DNA from: Chloroflexota bacterium
GTDB lineage: Bacteria; Chloroflexota; Anaerolineae; UBA1429
Direction: 5' to 3'
DNA length: 6,739 bases
NCBI GenBank assembly: GCA_014360745.1
Contig: JACIWY010000195.1
Span: forward strand, 1 to 6,739
Shown: positions 5,401 to 6,739 of the stretch, one piece after another
Layout: each line of letters opens with the position of its first letter
Position numbering within the stretch: the stretch's first letter is position 1
The notes under the pieces: model-generated
Databases searched by the model: none
What the model saw: only the letters and a program-made list of their open reading frames with translations
Told to the model about the DNA's origin: nothing
Position numbers and translations under genes: made by a program

Positions 5401-6731
5401 ATCTTGTGCAAACGTTCCTCAAAACCGGGAAAAGAATCGGCAATGCAGTCGGCGTCTTCAATCAACGTTTCCCCTTGGGCGATAAGGCCGGCTATGGCCA
5501 GGGTCATGGCCAGGCGATGATCGCCGTGGCTAGATACCCTCGCTCCGCGTAGGGGGGTGGGGCCATGCACGTCAAAGCCATCGTCGCGGGGGTCGATCCG
5601 AGCGCCGAGGGCACCCAATGCCTCGACGATGGTGGCGATGCGGTCGCTTTCCTTGACGCGCAGCTCGGCGGCGTCGCGCACTCGCGTCGTGCCTCGCGCC
5701 TGGGTCGCCGCCAGGGCCAAAATGGGGAACTCGTCGATCATCCTTGGCACGAGCTCGCCGCCTATCTCTGTGGCAGCCAGCTCTTGGGTGCGAACGACAA
5801 GATCGGCCACCGGCTCGCCGCCTTCATCGTGTTGGTTCTGTAATTCGATTCGAGCGCCCATCTGGGCCAAGACATCCAGCAAACCGGTGCGGGTGGGGTT
5901 GATGCCTACATGGCGGAGGCACACCTCGCTGCCCGGCACCAGCAACGCCGCGACCAACAAGTAAGCCGCCGAAGAGAGGTCGCCGGGCACGGTGGTATCC
6001 AACGCGGCCAGCCTCTCCACCGGGCCTTGTACTCTATGCTCCAGCCCTTGGCTCTCGATGGCGACCCCGCGGGCGCACAACATGCGCTCCGTGTGATCGC
6101 GAGAGGGGCCGGGCTCCACCAAGCGGGTGCTTCCTTGGGCATAAAGCCCGGCGAGCAACAGGCAAGACTTGACCTGAGCGCTGGCCACGGGCAGCGCGTA
6201 ATCGATGCTCACTAATTGTCCCCCTTGGATGCTCAACGGTGGGAACCGGCCCCCTTGGCGACCCCAAATGCGGGCGCCCATCTGCCTCAGCGGGATGGTG
6301 ATCCGATCCATGGGGCGGCGGCGAAGCTGGGCCTCGCCAGTAAGCACCGTGTAGAAGGGTTGGCCCGCCAAAAGCCCGGTCAATAGGCGCATGGTAGTGC
6401 CGGAACGCACACAATCCAGGGGCGCCTCCGGCTCTCGCAAACCGCGCAGGCCGACGCCCTGCACCACCAGGGTAGGAATAGGATTCTGATCGCCCTCTAC
6501 AGCCTCTTGCCAAGAGATCTCGACGCCCATAGCGCGCAGACAGCCCATGGTGGCCCGGCAATCGCCGCTATCGAGGTAACCATAGATGCGCGAGACACCA
6601 TCTCCCAGCGCGCCCAACAACAGCGCGCGATGGGTGATCGATTTGTCGCCGGGCACGTCGGTCTCGCCCCGCAAAGGGGGAGCGGGGCGCAAACACAAGA
6701 TGCCGGGCAATTTCCGAATGATCTGGCACAT
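5385..6731 (-). CDS. aroA: 3-phosphoshikimate 1-carboxyvinyltransferase (EPSP synthase, class II type)
   Basis: AroA transfers the enolpyruvyl group of PEP to shikimate-3-phosphate (step 6) and is the target of glyphosate. The 448-residue product covers the whole two-domain fold. VPGDKSITHR is at 26-35 (Lys30, Ser31, Arg35 for S3P), RRRPMDRI at 137-144, SAQVK at 184-188, RDHTE at 211-215, and NPTR at 278-281. DEFP at 333-336 carries catalytic Asp333, RVKESDR at 358-364 has Lys360/Glu361, and GDHR is at 403-406. The combination GDKS, SAQVK, RDHTE and NPTR is the pattern given for class II enzymes. The PEP loop reads VRSGTTMR (108-115) where GNSGTTMR or GNAGTAMR is usual, an Asn-to-Arg change. 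The ATG at 6731 is the only good start in view, but just 8 nt upstream are visible, with no clear Shine-Dalgarno, so an upstream start is possible. It is the first gene of the visible operon; its stop overlaps aroE. Confidence 0.95.
   Translation of the reverse strand: MCQIIRKLPGILCLRPAPPLRGETDVPGDKSITHRALLLGALGDGVSRIYGYLDSGDCRATMGCLRAMGVEISWQEAVEGDQNPIPTLVVQGVGLRGLREPEAPLDCVRSGTTMRLLTGLLAGQPFYTVLTGEAQLRRRPMDRITIPLRQMGARIWGRQGGRFPPLSIQGGQLVSIDYALPVASAQVKSCLLLAGLYAQGSTRLVEPGPSRDHTERMLCARGVAIESQGLEHRVQGPVERLAALDTTVPGDLSSAAYLLVAALLVPGSEVCLRHVGINPTRTGLLDVLAQMGARIELQNQHDEGGEPVADLVVRTQELAATEIGGELVPRMIDEFPILALAATQARGTTRVRDAAELRVKESDRIATIVEALGALGARIDPRDDGFDVHGPTPLRGARVSSHGDHRLAMTLAIAGLIAQGETLIEDADCIADSFPGFEERLHKIVGEK
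6665..6689 (-). other. GC-rich 8-bp hairpin near the aroA start
   Basis: CGCCCCGC (6665-6672) and GCGGGGCG (6682-6689) are perfect complements around a 9-nt loop, about 42-67 nt into the aroA reading frame. It could slow early translation, but high GC content makes such stems fairly common and the segment codes for the normal family N-terminus. Confidence 0.35.
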
Positions 6732-6739
6732 TTCGGGCT

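Noticed and set aside
1..6739. CRISPR arrays, tRNA/rRNA genes, insertion sequences, toxin-antitoxin or defence genes
   Set aside because: No spaced direct repeats, no cloverleaf or rRNA-like sequence, no transposase motifs or terminal repeats, and all long frames are accounted for by housekeeping genes.

Overview
The window is high-GC (roughly 60% by eye), gene-dense bacterial chromosome. It holds six protein-coding genes and no sign of mobile elements, RNA genes or CRISPR. The 5' end carries most of ftsZ on the + strand, the cell-division GTPase with a C-terminal tail ending in DIPAFLRR. Facing it on the - strand is a tight run of five genes for the shikimate pathway. In transcription order they are aroA, aroE, aroC, a fused aroK-aroB, and aroQ.

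Layout by region: 2-952 ftsZ (+, 5' end cut by the window). 953-1146 is a convergent spacer with no gene, but with a long imperfect inverted repeat that looks like a terminator for the - strand operon. 1147-1578 aroQ (-). 1579-1689 is a 111-nt gap with a small REP-like GC-rich dyad. 1690-3348 aroKB fusion (-). 3329-4450 aroC (-), overlapping aroKB by 20 nt. 4492-5388 aroE (-). 5385-6731 aroA (-), overlapping aroE by 4 nt. The operon promoter is not in view and should lie beyond 6739.

Together the five - strand genes encode steps 2 to 7 of the seven-step route from DAHP to chorismate: AroB, AroQ, AroE, AroK, AroA and AroC. Only DAHP synthase (step 1) is missing, and it may lie just upstream of aroA. 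Overlapping stop/start codons and strong Shine-Dalgarno sites inside the preceding gene point to one translationally coupled transcript.

The organism is probably a member of the Chloroflexota (Anaerolineae-like) or a related deep-branching group. This rests on the FtsZ sequence style, the class II-type AroA, the AroKB fusion, and a gene order that, from memory, matches the Thermotoga shikimate cluster. This is inference; a database search would be needed to place it.

This is an ordinary housekeeping region and I found no evidence of a new biological system. The points worth a second look are modest: an Arg at a normally Asn active-site position in AroA, departures from consensus loops in FtsZ, two perfect palindromes inside coding sequence, and the structured ftsZ/aroQ spacer.
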